Shown here piece after piece: positions 1 through 12,880 of a DNA stretch of 64,000 bases. Each line of letters starts with the position of its first letter. Within the stretch, counting starts at the first letter, position 1. The notes below the pieces were generated by a model. That model did no database searches. It was not told where the DNA came from and worked only from the letters and a program-made list of their open reading frames with translations. Origin of the DNA: Brugia malayi (taxonomy: Eukaryota > Nematoda > Chromadorea > Rhabditida > Onchocercidae). The position numbers and the translations under genes are program-made. The stretch spans positions 1,302,001 through 1,366,000 of the forward strand of contig NW_025062478.1 of assembly GCF_000002995.4 (NCBI RefSeq), read 5' to 3'.

Positions 1-241
1 TTTTTGTAGCGGTTAAGTAGGTGGAGTTTAAGTAAAGTAGGTTAAGTAAGTAAATATTAGGACGATATATGTACTGTTAGAATATATAAGTAACATATTG
101 CCCGTATCTTTCTGTTTCCCAATTAATGTTGGTTTGACTATTTAGAGCTACGTAATTTCACGCAACTTCAATTAACGTAAAATTTCCTGAGTGTAAAAAG
201 ACGGCACAGCATTGGAAGAGATGAAACATATTAGCATAAAA

Positions 242-301
242 AGATATTTATGCACTAATATCGCTATATCTTTTTCTTTTTTTTTTTTCTTTTTTTTTCA
301 G
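242..301 (+). promoter_or_regulatory. Strong splice acceptor in the aps-2 leader
   Basis: A long pyrimidine run ends in TTTTTTTTCAG at 301, 87 bases before the aps-2 start codon. It is either the acceptor of a 5'UTR intron or a trans-splice (SL) acceptor. The sequence alone cannot separate these. No start codon in the aps-2 frame lies between it and the ATG at 389. Confidence 0.5.
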
Positions 302-388
302 AAAATTTGCAATTAATACGAAACATCAAGAATACCAGATAATCGTGACACATCATTTTTCTTTTGTATTTGACTTACGAAAGCCGTG

Positions 389-1596
389 ATGATACGATTT
401 ATTCTTATCCAGAATCGTGCAGGCAAAACTCGTTTAGCCAAATGGTACATGAACTTTGATAATGATGAAAAACAGAAACTGATTGAGGAAGTGCATGCTT
501 GTGTAACTGTACGAGATGCTAAACATACGAATTTTGTGGAGGTAGTTTTCTGTCTTCTTTCTGTTGCTATTAATAATTATTTGAAATACACTAGTAGCAT
601 TTAAGTTAGTTTAAACTTGTTCCAAGCTGGCAGGGAATTTGATATAAGATTTACAATGAGTAAGTTGGTAGTGTTATAGTGAGATGTTATCTTTAATGCC
701 GTGAAAATAAGTGATGTTTTTTCTTAAGATTAGTTTTTAGAGAGAGGTAAAATTAAGTAGTAAGGAATTACCATGTCAGATAAGGATTATGTATGGAAAA
801 TGTATGTAGATTCTAATGGAAACGTGGAATTTGCTATAGATTGCTGTTTTAAACAGACTGAAATGCTTTATTTTTCAGTTTCGAAATTTCAAAATAGTGT
901 ATCGGCGTTACGCTGGTCTGTATTTTTGCATTTGTGTTGATATACTAGACAATAATTTGTATTATTTGGAGGCAATACATAATTTCGTGGAAGTTTTAAA
1001 TGAATATTTTCACAACGTTTGCGAACTTGATCTAGTCTTCAATTTTTATAAGGTAAACATTTCTGCTGTTGCTATTTTTCCGGTTTTATTCATTCTGATG
1101 ACATTCAGAGTTCGAAAAATAATTACATAAATAAAAAGATGATTCCAAATCTCGGTTAATATATAAATACTTTGTGAGATTTCTTCTTAATCAGGAAGAA
1201 AACTTCTTTTGCACAGTGTTGTTTCTTTTTTCAGTACATTATGGTTCATTTTCTTGAAAAATGGGAAGTTCCATATCCTGCTTTCTGTTTTAACAGACGC
1301 ACTAGTTGCATTCTGTCATTGTACAAAAAATTTAGAACATCTGCAATACGGATTTGTCAAACTAATAAATTCTTATCACCTTGGTTTTCATTTTTTGTTT
1401 TTTGGTTATCATATTTAGTTGAGCACTTTTTACTTATATGTATATTTTTACCAAGAAAATGCTAACTCAAAATGTTCAACGATTTGTATTTTAGGTTTAT
1501 ACAGTTGTGGATGAAATGTTTTTGGCAGGTGAAATACGTGAAACTTCGCAAACTAAGGTGCTAAAGCAGCTGCTTATGCTTTCATCTTTGGAGTAA
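389..1596 (+). CDS. aps-2: AP-2 complex subunit sigma (clathrin adaptor small chain)
   Basis: Three exons: 389-541, 879-1052 and 1495-1596, joined in phase 0 to give 142 codons plus stop, the exact length of the metazoan AP-2 sigma chain. The protein opens [20 protein letters not shown], carries [13 protein letters not shown] before the first intron, [17 protein letters not shown] after it, and ends with [12 protein letters not shown]. These are family hallmarks across the whole length. It is the small longin-fold subunit of the AP-2 adaptor at the plasma membrane, which helps recognise dileucine cargo signals during clathrin-mediated endocytosis. The GTG codon just before the ATG is not the start, because known orthologues begin MIRF. 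Codon use and conservation indicate an intact gene. Confidence 0.97.
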
Positions 1597-1599
1597 TTG

Positions 1600-4500
1600 A
1601 ATAATTTCCATATGAATAATTAAAAAGTCTCCCTATGTAAGTTTTTGATTTCTAGTCGATCTGGTATTTTCGAGTTTATTTTTCGCCTTTTTGATCTCGA
1701 TGCATTGAGACCTTCATATCTCGTTCTACAATTCATAACTAACTTGACATTCAGTTATTGCTATAATTACCTTTTTTTCTTCATATCTTGTCTGTAGTAT
1801 CTAGTATCATGTTATTAAGAAGTAAAATTAATGTGCAATGCGAAATATCTTTCCATATTTCACTGTGTCGTGTATTATGGAGTAGAACATTCGCATGTGC
1901 ACTACATTGGTTGAGATGAAACCATTAGTGCAGAATATGAAAGATAGATTTGTGGAGTCTCATTCCATAAATCTCAAGATATGTTAACATTTTTATTTTG
2001 TTCTTGAGAAAGTATTGTTTGGATCTTTTTCAAACCAAGTTTTTTTAATTTATATTGTATTTTTGATTTAGAAAATGTAGCGAATGTGTAATCCGAAAAC
2101 AATGTTTCGGTGATTGACATGGTTTTTTGTTGTGTTTCACAGCAACCCAGCGTAAGAATCAGGGTCAACTAATATTTGGATTGCGTTGGGGTGGAACAAA
2201 CATTAAGCTTAAATCAAATGATACGAAAAGAGGATAGCTGGAGTAAATTTGTCCTAGCTGCTTGGTTTTTTGTCTCATTTTATCCCTTGCTTATTTTTTT
2301 TTTTTCTTTCTCTTTTATTTCCGTTCTAGTTTATTTCCCATCATAAATTCAAGGTTTTTCACTGCCGTTTCCTGTTGCCATTGAATTTTTTAGTGCATGC
2401 TTCGGGAAATCTACATAGATTTTGTTTACTTTTTAAACCATGCCATTTTAACTCTGTGATTGTTTATTGTTTTATACTATTATTATTATTGTTGTAGTTA
2501 CAATACTTATATGGTGTGTTTCTAATCGACATATTATCGATACTGAAATTTAAGCTTTCTTAGAATTTCGGGGGTGAGTTACCGTTTGGGCTGTTAATGT
2601 TTTTTGAAGACGAATGATTACTTATGGTATGTATGTTGTGCTAGAAATTTGTTTATGTATTAAATAAAATATAATATAAATAAAATTTATTATAATCTAC
2701 AGCTTCCCATCTTATCCGTTCCTTGTCGATTCTCTGCTTTTTCAATTCTTCTGAGTAAAGTAGAAGAAATAGTTATCGTTTCTTTAGAGGATTTTTCAGG
2801 ATTGTAAACTGTGTTTTATTGTTGAAATCTTGAATTTCATAGCAGTAAAGCTAATCTGATTTAGGCTAAATTCAAGTAGCATTACTTGGAAATCCTTTAT
2901 GAACTTGGATACTACTTATTTAGTCAAATAATTTGTTAATTGTATAATTTAATCTTGTTCCTATAAACTTACTCATCTTCATCCGTTGAAGATGCTTTTA
3001 CCGAAATTTATGTGTGAGGTTTCAATGATGCCAAAATGGTAATCCATCTTCTCACTATAAATCAAATGCAAAAAAGGAAGGTTTTTATGATGCACCAGAA
3101 AGTAGGTTAATCACCAATGTTCATTACCACTTGATGAATAATGTGATCTTTCAAATTTTTAATCTTCGTTTCATCATTCGATGTATTGTTGTACAAATTC
3201 TCATCTACTGAACTTTCTTTTCCTTGTTCCACATGGAAAACTCGATAGCGAAATGTTTAACGAAGAAATAAGAATTAAATAATAATCTTATGAACAATCA
3301 TTCTTTGCTAGCTATGTGATAAAAAAAAAAAAAAATTAGATGCAATGTACATGAAATCTGCTTAATAAAGTTGTATAACTAAACATGGTTGGTCATTTAA
3401 TGGTTTTCCTTCAAAAATATCACCTAGTTAAGTAGTTGAAATTTTTTCAGGAAAAAATGTAGTGGAAGAGTGCTACAAATACCTTAAAACTATTAGCAAA
3501 AAGCATTTGATTAACGTTTTGACATCATCGAATTGTTGAAAGATGCATTCAGAATTAAAAATAAAGTTTCTTCAAATGTTACATCGAAATTTTCTGCTAA
3601 TTTTCACTGATGGCTATCAACCTATTAGAAATATTGTTCATGTTGAGTTTGGTTCTATTTTTCTCTTTTTCTATTTTAATTTATTGTAATATTAGATTAA
3701 AATGATGAGGAAAGGAAAAATGATTTCCTGTTCCGGAATAAATTATCCGATTTGTAAGTGTGAACTGCTGAAGATGCTATTTGCATACTGACATATACAG
3801 CAGAGATGATTAAATTTAGCAACGTTTGCACTATTGGATAATTTGTAGCCTAAATATTTTCAATTTTATTAAAAATGATAAGAGAAATTTTGAAATAAAA
3901 GAATATTTGAATATTTTAAAGGTGTAAAAGTAGTCATTCTTTTCAATTTCAATTTTTTTTTTCCTTCTCAATCAAATTCATTGGCAAAGAATTTTACTCT
4001 ATCAATTATAAATTATAAATTCTTTGAATTGAAATATTATAAATCAAAGAAAGCTTATGATTTCTTTCCTTTCATTCAGTGAATAGTAGAAAAAAAAAAG
4101 AAAAAAGTAGAAATGATACTGAATGTATTGAATAAAAGTGTTGTTAATATCGTGGCAAAAATGTCGGTTACAAAAGAGGATGGAACTGTAATTTTGTTGT
4201 TGAATAATATCATTCAAAGAAGAAAAATGTTTAACTTTTTCTTTAATTTTTTTTTTTTTCTTTTGTTTTCATTTTTGAAAAATTTTTTTGTAGGAATTTT
4301 AGCAGAAAACTACAAAACTTACCCAGAAATTTCAAATTTTCTATGAGTAAAATTAAGCAGTTAAAGTAGAAAAAATTATACTTTTCAAAACAAAACAAAA
4401 AAAAAAAGGTATAATGCTTGTATTGATAATAGAATTATTGATGCAATGATTTCAAATTTGATGAATTAATCCTTATATTTTCCATTTGAAATTATATATT

Positions 4501-6284
4501 CGTCATTATCCGGTTTTGATTCTGAAATGCCGGATTGAAATGCATCTACTTCTTCATTATCTGTACAGATAGATGTTTATCCTTTGCTCTCGTGTTCTAC
4601 CTGGAACAATCGGATGATCGAACTGTTAGAATGATAAAGGATTAACTAATTAGTTAATTAATCTTACACTTAATTAACTAATCAGTTAATTAACCTTACA
4701 CTTAATGACTTTTAGGAATTGTGAAAGTTAGAAGAAATATAGAAATGATAACGAAATGAAATGAAATGCAATTTGGGCGTGAATTGGTTGAGTCATAGTT
4801 TCTAACTATTTCATTCGATTCAATTTTTTTTATTGACTTTCGGCTGTGCAATCATAATTTCATGCAGAAGAAGCGGCTTTTTTTTTTTTTTCTTTTTTTT
4901 CCCAAATTATTCCTCGCAATCATTGTCGAGAATAGCATCAAATTTTGTTAGTCATCATATTAAGCATAGATTTATAATTTGTTGTAACTTTAATTATCAA
5001 TATTTTTTGATATTTCAATTAAATATAGGACAAAATAAAGTAATCTTTTCTTTTGATGATACGAAAAACTGATTTCTGAATTGGGTGGATATCATTTCAA
5101 AAAAAAAAAAAAAAAAAGACAAAAAAAATGAAACGGAAGAGAAGAGTTATCATCCTGAAAAGAAATCGAGAAGAATCTTCATTTTATATTCTTAATTATT
5201 TTTTTTTCATTTCGTTTTTCACTTTCATTTCTCAAAAAATTGGTTGAAATTTTGTGATAATTCAAAAAAAGAAATGATAAGCATAAAAATCATATCAATA
5301 TAGTATTGTTTTACTTCTAATTTATTCCAAATACTATATAACAGCTATGTCAACTATATCTGATAGTAAATGAAACGATGTCACAATGTCACATAAATTT
5401 TATTACCTATTATAACGTAATAAAACATATAAATAAAGTATGATTTATTGATTTGAAAAGTTATTAGCTACAATCAAATTTGCTTACTTCTATTGACCTT
5501 TTCTCGGTGAATGTGAAAATTGCTAAAAACATTTTGTTAATTTAAGCAAAAATTAAACTTACTTTGATAAAGTTAAATTTCACTGCTAGTTACATCTAAC
5601 ATAATTCGATATGATAACAGTTTTATTCGAATGCTTATTTTTGCTACCTTTTAACTTTAAATTAATACTATCAAAATAATTTGAATTTATGATAATATGA
5701 TAATTTAAATCTATCTTCAAAATAACAAAAGTAATATTACCACAAAAACTTTAGAATAACAATTTCATACTTCATACATCTATCAACGAAAACATTACTG
5801 ATTGGATGGATAGTTTTGGACAAAGAAATTATTTTTGATTCTTTATCAAATTTTATCATTCTTTATTCACTGATAAAGTGTTAGATGAGAATTGTAATCA
5901 GAGAGATTTCCTTTGTGTACAAAATATTTGACAGTCATTCAATTTTATCCCTCAATCATCATAACATATACTATTATTTATTTATTATGTTTAATTTTGT
6001 CCCTCGTTGAGCAAATGGCTCAAAAGTGTCTCTCTGTCACTAGACATTGTGTTGATCAGAATGCTATTTTAGTTTAGTTGTTGACGTCGACGTACGCACC
6101 CTATTTTCATCTGTCGGTAATATCATCCATCACACCTCCACTACTTCTATCCTTCTTTTCCTGCATATGCGCACAAAAATGCTTTTGTTGTGTTAACTCA
6201 TTGCATCAGAACAAGTTTATAAGGTAGTTAGTTATACATTGGCTTGTTTTTGCAAAGATTATCATTTTTAATTCTGTAACATTT
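1600..6284. other. Gene-poor stretch downstream of aps-2
   Basis: About 4.7 kb of AT-rich sequence with many poly-A/poly-T runs. Both strands were read for conserved peptides and paired splice sites and none were recognised. Open frames here are short and of biased composition. Two imperfect copies of a unit of about 35 bases built on ATTAACTAATTAGTTAATTA lie at about 4642-4705. The more GC-rich segment at 6070-6180 may be promoter sequence for the gene starting at 7060, but no specific element was identified. Confidence 0.5.
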
Positions 6285-6562
6285 GCGCTTTTTCCTCATT
6301 TCTACTATCTTTCGTCGAGAGTTGCGACTTTTTCCTCATTTCTACTATCTTTCGTCGAGAGTTGCGACTTTTTCCTCATTTCTACTATCTTTCGTCGAGA
6401 GTTGCGACTTTTTCCTCATTTCTACTATCTTTCGTCGAGAGTTGCGACTTTTTCCTCATTTCTACTATCTTTCGTCGAGAGTTGCGACTTTTTTCTCATT
6501 TCTACTATCTTTCTTCGAGAGTTGCGACTTTTTCTTCATTTCTACTATCTTTCGTCGAGAGT
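6285..6562. repeat. 40-bp minisatellite, about 7 copies
   Basis: Nearly identical 40-base units repeat from 6301, 6341, 6381 and so on. Each contains TCTACTATCTTTCGTCGAGA. Only the last two copies carry substitutions. Because 40 is not a multiple of three, the array reads through all frames in turn, so the 112-codon open frame over it (6283-6621) is a by-product and not a gene. Confidence 0.95.
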
Positions 6563-7059
6563 ATCATCTAATGTATAAGTATTTATGCATAATGTATGCT
6601 TCTTCATTAGTAAAGTTTTGAATTGATAATCTAATCTAATGATACTTATGGTCTATTTTCATTCCAGAAAACTCTCGTATTTGATTTGATCATACAGATA
6701 GTATCATTTTTCAAGAATGTTTTAAGGAATATCTACCTATCTATCTTTCAATAATAGTTAAAATATCATATCTCTCAAAGTTAAACACAATTTTAAATGC
6801 ACTAAAAGTATTAATAAATTCTTTCATTGTGAATTTTAATCTATTTCAAGTGGTTTAAACTTTTTTCATCGTTTATACGCAATATTTCATCATTAAATCT
6901 CTCCAATTTATCATAAATTTTTCAATTTTAATTGCATGAACGATTGCTAAATCAATTACTTCTATTAAATGTTATATAATTAATTAACGATTTTGTGAAT
7001 TAATTATTTGAATTGAAATTAAAAGTTTGCAATAAATTTAACATTTCCATTTTAAGATA

Positions 7060-10000
7060 ATGGTATCACATTCGTTGTTTATTGGCATCTCTGCTTTCAT
7101 CAGAGTATTCATTTTGGTAAGTGTTTTATAATTATAATCTTACTTTATTGACAATGTTAGTAATTTTCTTTGCTATCATAACTTATCATCATGTGATAAC
7201 GTCAAGATGAGTGTACTGCATCTGCAGTTTGCATAGTATTTTGCAAAAAAAAAAAAAAAAAACTTTGTTTACATGCTTTAGCTATTTTGTTTACCAATCA
7301 TTGCACTTTTTCATTTTTCCTAAGCAGTTAAATGCTCGATCTTGATGCTATTCTATGCCAAAAAGCTATTTATGTCAAAATTTTAAATATCATTTTAAAG
7401 CATTCTTTAGCTACAAGGAAGTAGCAATTGAGATGATAGAAAATCTCAGACGAGTAATATTTATAGTAGATATACAAATAAACTATATATATTTTTGGGA
7501 AAATTTTGAAAAATTTAAATTTAAATTTGCTTAACTTTTCGTTTTTTTTTTTTTTTTTTTCTTTTTCATTTTTCAATTAAGCAATAAAAAAAAAAAAAAA
7601 TAAAATCGTATAAATGAATCGTTCAATACTACAAAACATTTTGTTGGATGGTTTAGAGAGGCGAAAACGAAAGAATTAGGAATATGTGAATTTGAAAAAT
7701 GTAAATTACATTCAGTACTATTCTTATTCGTCAAAGTGATGAATAACAAACAATTCCATGGATAGCAGTAAATATCGTATACAACTTGCTGAAAAAAAAT
7801 GCTAATAATAATAATAATAACAAATCCATTATGATGGAATTTTTTCGTTAATTTAACTTTAAAATGATAGAATAGTGAAAAGTTATGCAATCAAATGAAA
7901 TTAATAATTAAAATTATAATTAAAATTAAACTTACAACATTCCATTCATTCATTCATTCATATTTTTGTAATTTAATTTGAAAAAAGCAATTCATAAATC
8001 TTAAAAGGAAGAAAATTGTTGTCATCTTCGAATTTCTTTTTTTTATTTTTTTTATTTTTTTCAAATTATTTCTCTTAATGAAACAAAATTTTACAATATT
8101 ATGCATTCTATTAGAATTTTACAATAGTTTTGCTTATTTTTTAAATTATTTCTCTTAATCTTAATGAAACAAAATTTTACAATAGTTATAAGAAATGTTA
8201 CTGTTTTAAGTGAATTTTCATTTACTCATTTTGATCTAAGTGTAAAATAAACAAACGGTTTCACTATCAATTTCTACTTTTATCATATCACTATTATCAT
8301 TCCTAATAATTTATCATGTATCATTATATATTTCAGTTACTTGTATTCATCTCGGTGGTATTAATTTTTACCGCACCAGGTGTTTGCTATACACGATATA
8401 TGAATGATATTCGAGCTACTGATGAAATTTGCCCGAGTGAAAATTTCCTACCAATGGGTATCAACCGATGGGGTAATGGTGTACATTTTCAACATCGTGG
8501 ACAAAAGTATTAATTCTCTTTCAATTCTCATTCATTTGTGAAATTTTATTAAAATGAAAAACTTTTCGAAAAAACTTTTCTTTTTTTTGCTCTAAAATTA
8601 AATTAAATTATAATTCGTAACATTCATTAGCAAAAGTAAAAAAAAAAAATTTTCATATATTCACAATTCTATATTTCTCACCATCTTGATCTGTTCTTGA
8701 TTCTCGATCTGATTTATCGAGAAGCTATCACTGAGTGAAATACCTTTTGTAGCATAGCTGTCTTAAGGAAGGAATGAAATTGAAATTTATGAAGCGAAAA
8801 TAATCTGAATTTTATTAATGTATTATTTACATAGCAAAAATTTATCTGTATATCATATGCAATTATGTGATTATCAGTTCAACAAAATGCTGTCGTACTA
8901 TGGTAGTCTATCTGGATCCGGTTTTATCGATGAACGTATCATAAAGATCATAACATTTTCCTCCGGAAATCTTATAAACATGAAGATGGATGTCCAGAAC
9001 GAAAGTGTTCCTAATTACTAGCAGCTGTAATTAAACAATAACAATATCATTTAGTAAATAAGATTTTACAAACAAAACATCCATTTGTGTCAACACTGAT
9101 AGCTGAAGACATTGCTAATGTGGCATATATCCGGAAAATAATCCGGATAGTGTTGACAATGCTTTAAATTTGCTTTTAAATTATCAACTTTCAATGGTTG
9201 AAACGGAACTATTATCATACTCAATTTCGTTATTTTTATTTCTTTACATATAGGCTTGAGGGAATTAATTTTCCAAACATTTGAAATTTTGAACAATGAA
9301 TGCTCCATATGTCCGGAAAACTATTTCTCTTGCTATGCACCGGATTAGTCTGTTTTCTAATATTTACCAACTTATGGGATCATTTTTACTTGTTCAAATT
9401 TATCCAACTATATCTAATAATTGAACTAACAATTAAAAAAAAAGTAGGATATAAATGAAAAAAAAAAAAAAATAAAATTTAAATTAAAATTGGTATTTAA
9501 TTTTTTGAAAAGCCAAAACCAATCTTGATAAACAGTGTTAAATTTGAAGAAATTCTCGAACTATTATTTTGTGCAAAATTGAAATGCACTGATGATGAAC
9601 GATTGAATTTTCTTTAAAAAGCCATTTATTGTAAAAATCCATGAAATATTCCTATTTAAACTAAAAAATTTGTTCTGATTTTTCTCATATTTTCTCCTTT
9701 ATCATTTTGCACATTTAGTTTTAACTATACATTGTTTTTCTTTTTTTTTTTTTTTTTTGACAATTATCTGAAATTTTCAAAAGAAAAACAATCTTAATGT
9801 TTCATGATTAAAACTTAATGCTTAAAGCTTATCATTCAATACATTCGTCTGATTAGCTTATCAGTGATTAGCCTATCATTTTGCAGCTCTACTGTTAATT
9901 TTATTTAAATATTTTGAACAAAATAAATAAATGTTGCAGTGTTTGGGGTCAATTAGCAATTGTCATAATTGCAGTATTATTTGCTTTACCACCGCTTGGA

Positions 10001-11742
10001 TTAAGTTGCTTCCAAATTGCTACCGGTATTTCTCTATTTTACATGGTTAGTTTTTCTTTTTTACAAATAAAATCCTAATATTATCCTATCAAAAACGCGC
10101 AAATGTCGTTTTTATTGTATTTCAAACATAAAAGAAATTACATTTGAGCGATAGTTTGAACAATAAACAATTAGCTAAGCTTTATAATACTAATGATTAT
10201 TGAGATTATCACTAGTATTTTTGATAACAAAATGTTTGCATTTATTTTCATTTAAAAAAACCTTACGAGTAACTTTGATTTTTATTGGATTATTTCATTT
10301 CAATTCGAAATAACTGATCTGTTTCAGTGTGAAAAAATTTTAATTAGGGAAAATCATCAGAATGATAGTTTGTTTATGAGTTAAATTGGATATATTGTAG
10401 TATAGTATAACATTTGTTATGTCTATTTTCAACGAAAAAATTTTTGTTTATTTATTGATGTAAATATTTCCATAATTTTTGTTTACATATATCAGATGAT
10501 TAATGATTATGGATGCTTCTCTCACTCTTGAAATTATTAAACAGGTGTACAACTCTATAATAAAGTAATGGTGACAGATTATTGTCATTTATAATTAGCA
10601 TCATTATGATTACTATGGATTTTTTTTTTTTTTTATTTTTAAATAGGGATAAAGTGAAATTTAATTTTGTAGCAAGTATGTTTTTCGATGATATCAATAT
10701 TGATATTTCTGGCTCTTGGAGGTGTTGAGACATGGTATGCAACCGGTTACAGTCATATGGGAATATTAATTAGACAAATTGGTGGTGGCCAATTCAGTGG
10801 TTGTATGAATGTACCAAATTGTGATATATTATTCGTAGTTAAGGGATGGGCAGCTGCTGCGGTTTGCAAAAATTTTACAATAATTTATTATTAAATATTA
10901 TTTGTATTATTTTGAAAAAAAAAAAAAATTTTTTTTTTCCGAAAATTTAAATTTAAATTTATGAAATTTAAGACAATTTACGGAGAAATTTATTAATAAT
11001 ATTAACATTGATTTGTCATAAATTTCTTGACAAAAATAATAAATTAAGTGTTTTGTTATGTATAAATACTCCATTCCAATTTAAAGGTATAATTTTCAAA
11101 AATTAAATTGTTTTTTTTTTTTTTTTTTCTTCTCTCTCTGATAATATTCAAAATGCAAAAGTAATCAAACTGCGATAATAATTAGATGTATAGTAGATTA
11201 AAATTATAGAATTATCCAGGTGTTATATCTTTTAGTTATTATTGAAATTAACTTTTTTTTTTTCTTTTTTTTCTTAAATTTTTGTTATAATTTCAGGCTT
11301 TCTTATTCTTATGTGCTATTCTTTTCCTTGTGGATATTGGAATGCAATTTCTTCTTAGAGACAAGTAAAACTTTTCTGTATTCTGTGAAGAGCTGATTGG
11401 ACTCAAATTTGCTGATCGATCATTGTTTCATGAGAGTTTCAGTTAACGTAAATTTTTTTTTTTAGAATCTTTTCTTTTAGATTCTATTCATGTAAGTTTC
11501 CTTCTTTCTTTTTTTAAATCTAATACAGTTATACTATTCATTTGTAGATATTCACAAACATATACGACACCAATGTCATCTCGTGCATCATACGGTCCAC
11601 CGCAATCAAATCCTATTGATAGTTATCGCACAAGAATACATGTCGGAAGTAACTTTTATGCATTTCTTTTTTTTTGTTATTATTTTTTTTTTTTTCTATT
11701 TAAATTACTTTATCAGGAAATATTAAATTTACAAAAGATTGA
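7060..11742 (+). CDS. Four-transmembrane (MARVEL-like) membrane protein, function unknown
   Basis: Exons 7060-7116, 8337-8506, 9940-10045, 10673-10861, 11297-11364, 11548-11648 and probably 11717-11742, about 238 aa. Phases agree at every join. Four hydrophobic segments are visible: the N-terminal one spanning exons 1-2 (SVVLIFTAPGVCYT at its end), then LAIVIIAVLFALPPLGLS, MISILIFLALGGVETWYAT, and GWAAAAAFLFLCAILFLVDI. The loop between segments 3 and 4 has two Cys. A short polar tail (SSRASYGPPQSNPIDSYRTR) would be cytosolic. The layout resembles MARVEL/claudin-type tetraspan proteins, but no family signature was recognised. The last join is uncertain; an AATAAA at 11874-11879 fits a stop at 11742. 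It converges on the BPI-family gene. Confidence 0.75.
7117..8336 (+). other. First intron of the four-TM gene
   Basis: A GTAAGT donor at 7117 and TATATTTCAG acceptor at 8327-8336 bound 1.2 kb of AT-rich sequence with poly-A and poly-T runs. Minus-strand open frames inside it (7370-7576, 7573-7890) are lysine/phenylalanine-rich translations of homopolymers and are not supported as genes. Confidence 0.6.
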
Positions 11743-12816
11743 ATAGTAGAGGGTTTTTTTTTTTTTCTTTTTGTGTAAGTTTTTTTTTTTACAAAAATCA
11801 ACTTATAATTTCAAATGATGCAAAAAGTACTATTATATTTTTATGAAAGTCTTAAATTGAAATGATAGTAAAGAATAAAGTTTGAACTTTTACTTTTTGA
11901 ACTTTTAATATTATAAGTGATTACTTGTACAATGTAAATAAATTTCGCACAAATATTGCAGATTGATCTGAAAAATATACTGCTGAAATGCTATATGATA
12001 TCACTAATGCTCTATCCTTGTTTTAGGACTTTTGACATAATGAAAATAATTTTTTTTTTTTTTTAATAATTAATTTGTATTATTATATTTTGCTTTATTT
12101 TTGCTTTAAGCTTTAAAATTTAAATTAATGTCAAAAGATATTATCAAAATTGTTGTCACATTTTCAACACTTTTTCATACTCTTTAGCAGTGTAACATTC
12201 GTATGATTTGCAATAGTTTTGAAAATTTTTTAAAAAATTTTCAAAATGACCATCTTTTGAAATTAAAAGATTATTTCACTTGCTAATGACATTTGTTTAA
12301 AGATTAATTTCAGAGTTATATTATTGATGTGAAATAATACATAAAGCAAATAATTTGTTCGTTCATATATTAATTAATTAATATGTTTTTACTTTTTTTT
12401 TTTCCTATTGCCTTCTCTTTTCTGTTTTCATTAATGTATTAAATAAATGGCCTAGTATGAATTTGTGGTCCAAGAATTTGTCCAAAATTTGCAAAGTAAA
12501 AAATTCATTTCAAAAGTTAGAAAAAAAAAAAAAAAAAGAAAGGCTTTCTATAGCTTAACATCCTTTTACTAATTCAATTAAAACAGTAATGTTTTTCTCT
12601 CTTTCATCTTTTTTTATAAAAAAAAAAAAATTGATCATACTTTTTTAGCTTTAGATAGAATTTTAATTCTTTCATAAAATTTATCAATTCTTAAAATAAA
12701 TTTTTGTAATAAATTATCCACAAAAATGTTTGCTCAACAAAATTCTATGAAATAATCAAATAACAAAATTCGATCATTTCTTTTCAAATTATAAATTATG
12801 AAAAGTGTAACAAATG

Positions 12817-12822
12817 TTTATT
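12817..12822 (-). terminator. Polyadenylation signal of the BPI-family gene
   Basis: TTTATT on the + strand, AATAAA on the coding strand, lies about 60 bases past the stop codon at 12881-12883. Confidence 0.45.
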
Positions 12823-12880
12823 TTAAATGTACTTAAATACATTCATCATTTGTAAGCAATTTTAAATCATTTCTAAATGA

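Noticed and set aside
6283..6621. 112-aa plus-strand open frame
   Set aside because: It is the cyclic three-frame translation of the 40-bp minisatellite, ending in unrelated sequence.
7573..7890. 105-aa minus-strand open frame inside an intron of the four-TM gene
   Set aside because: Composition follows homopolymers, and it lies in a well-bounded intron on the opposite strand.
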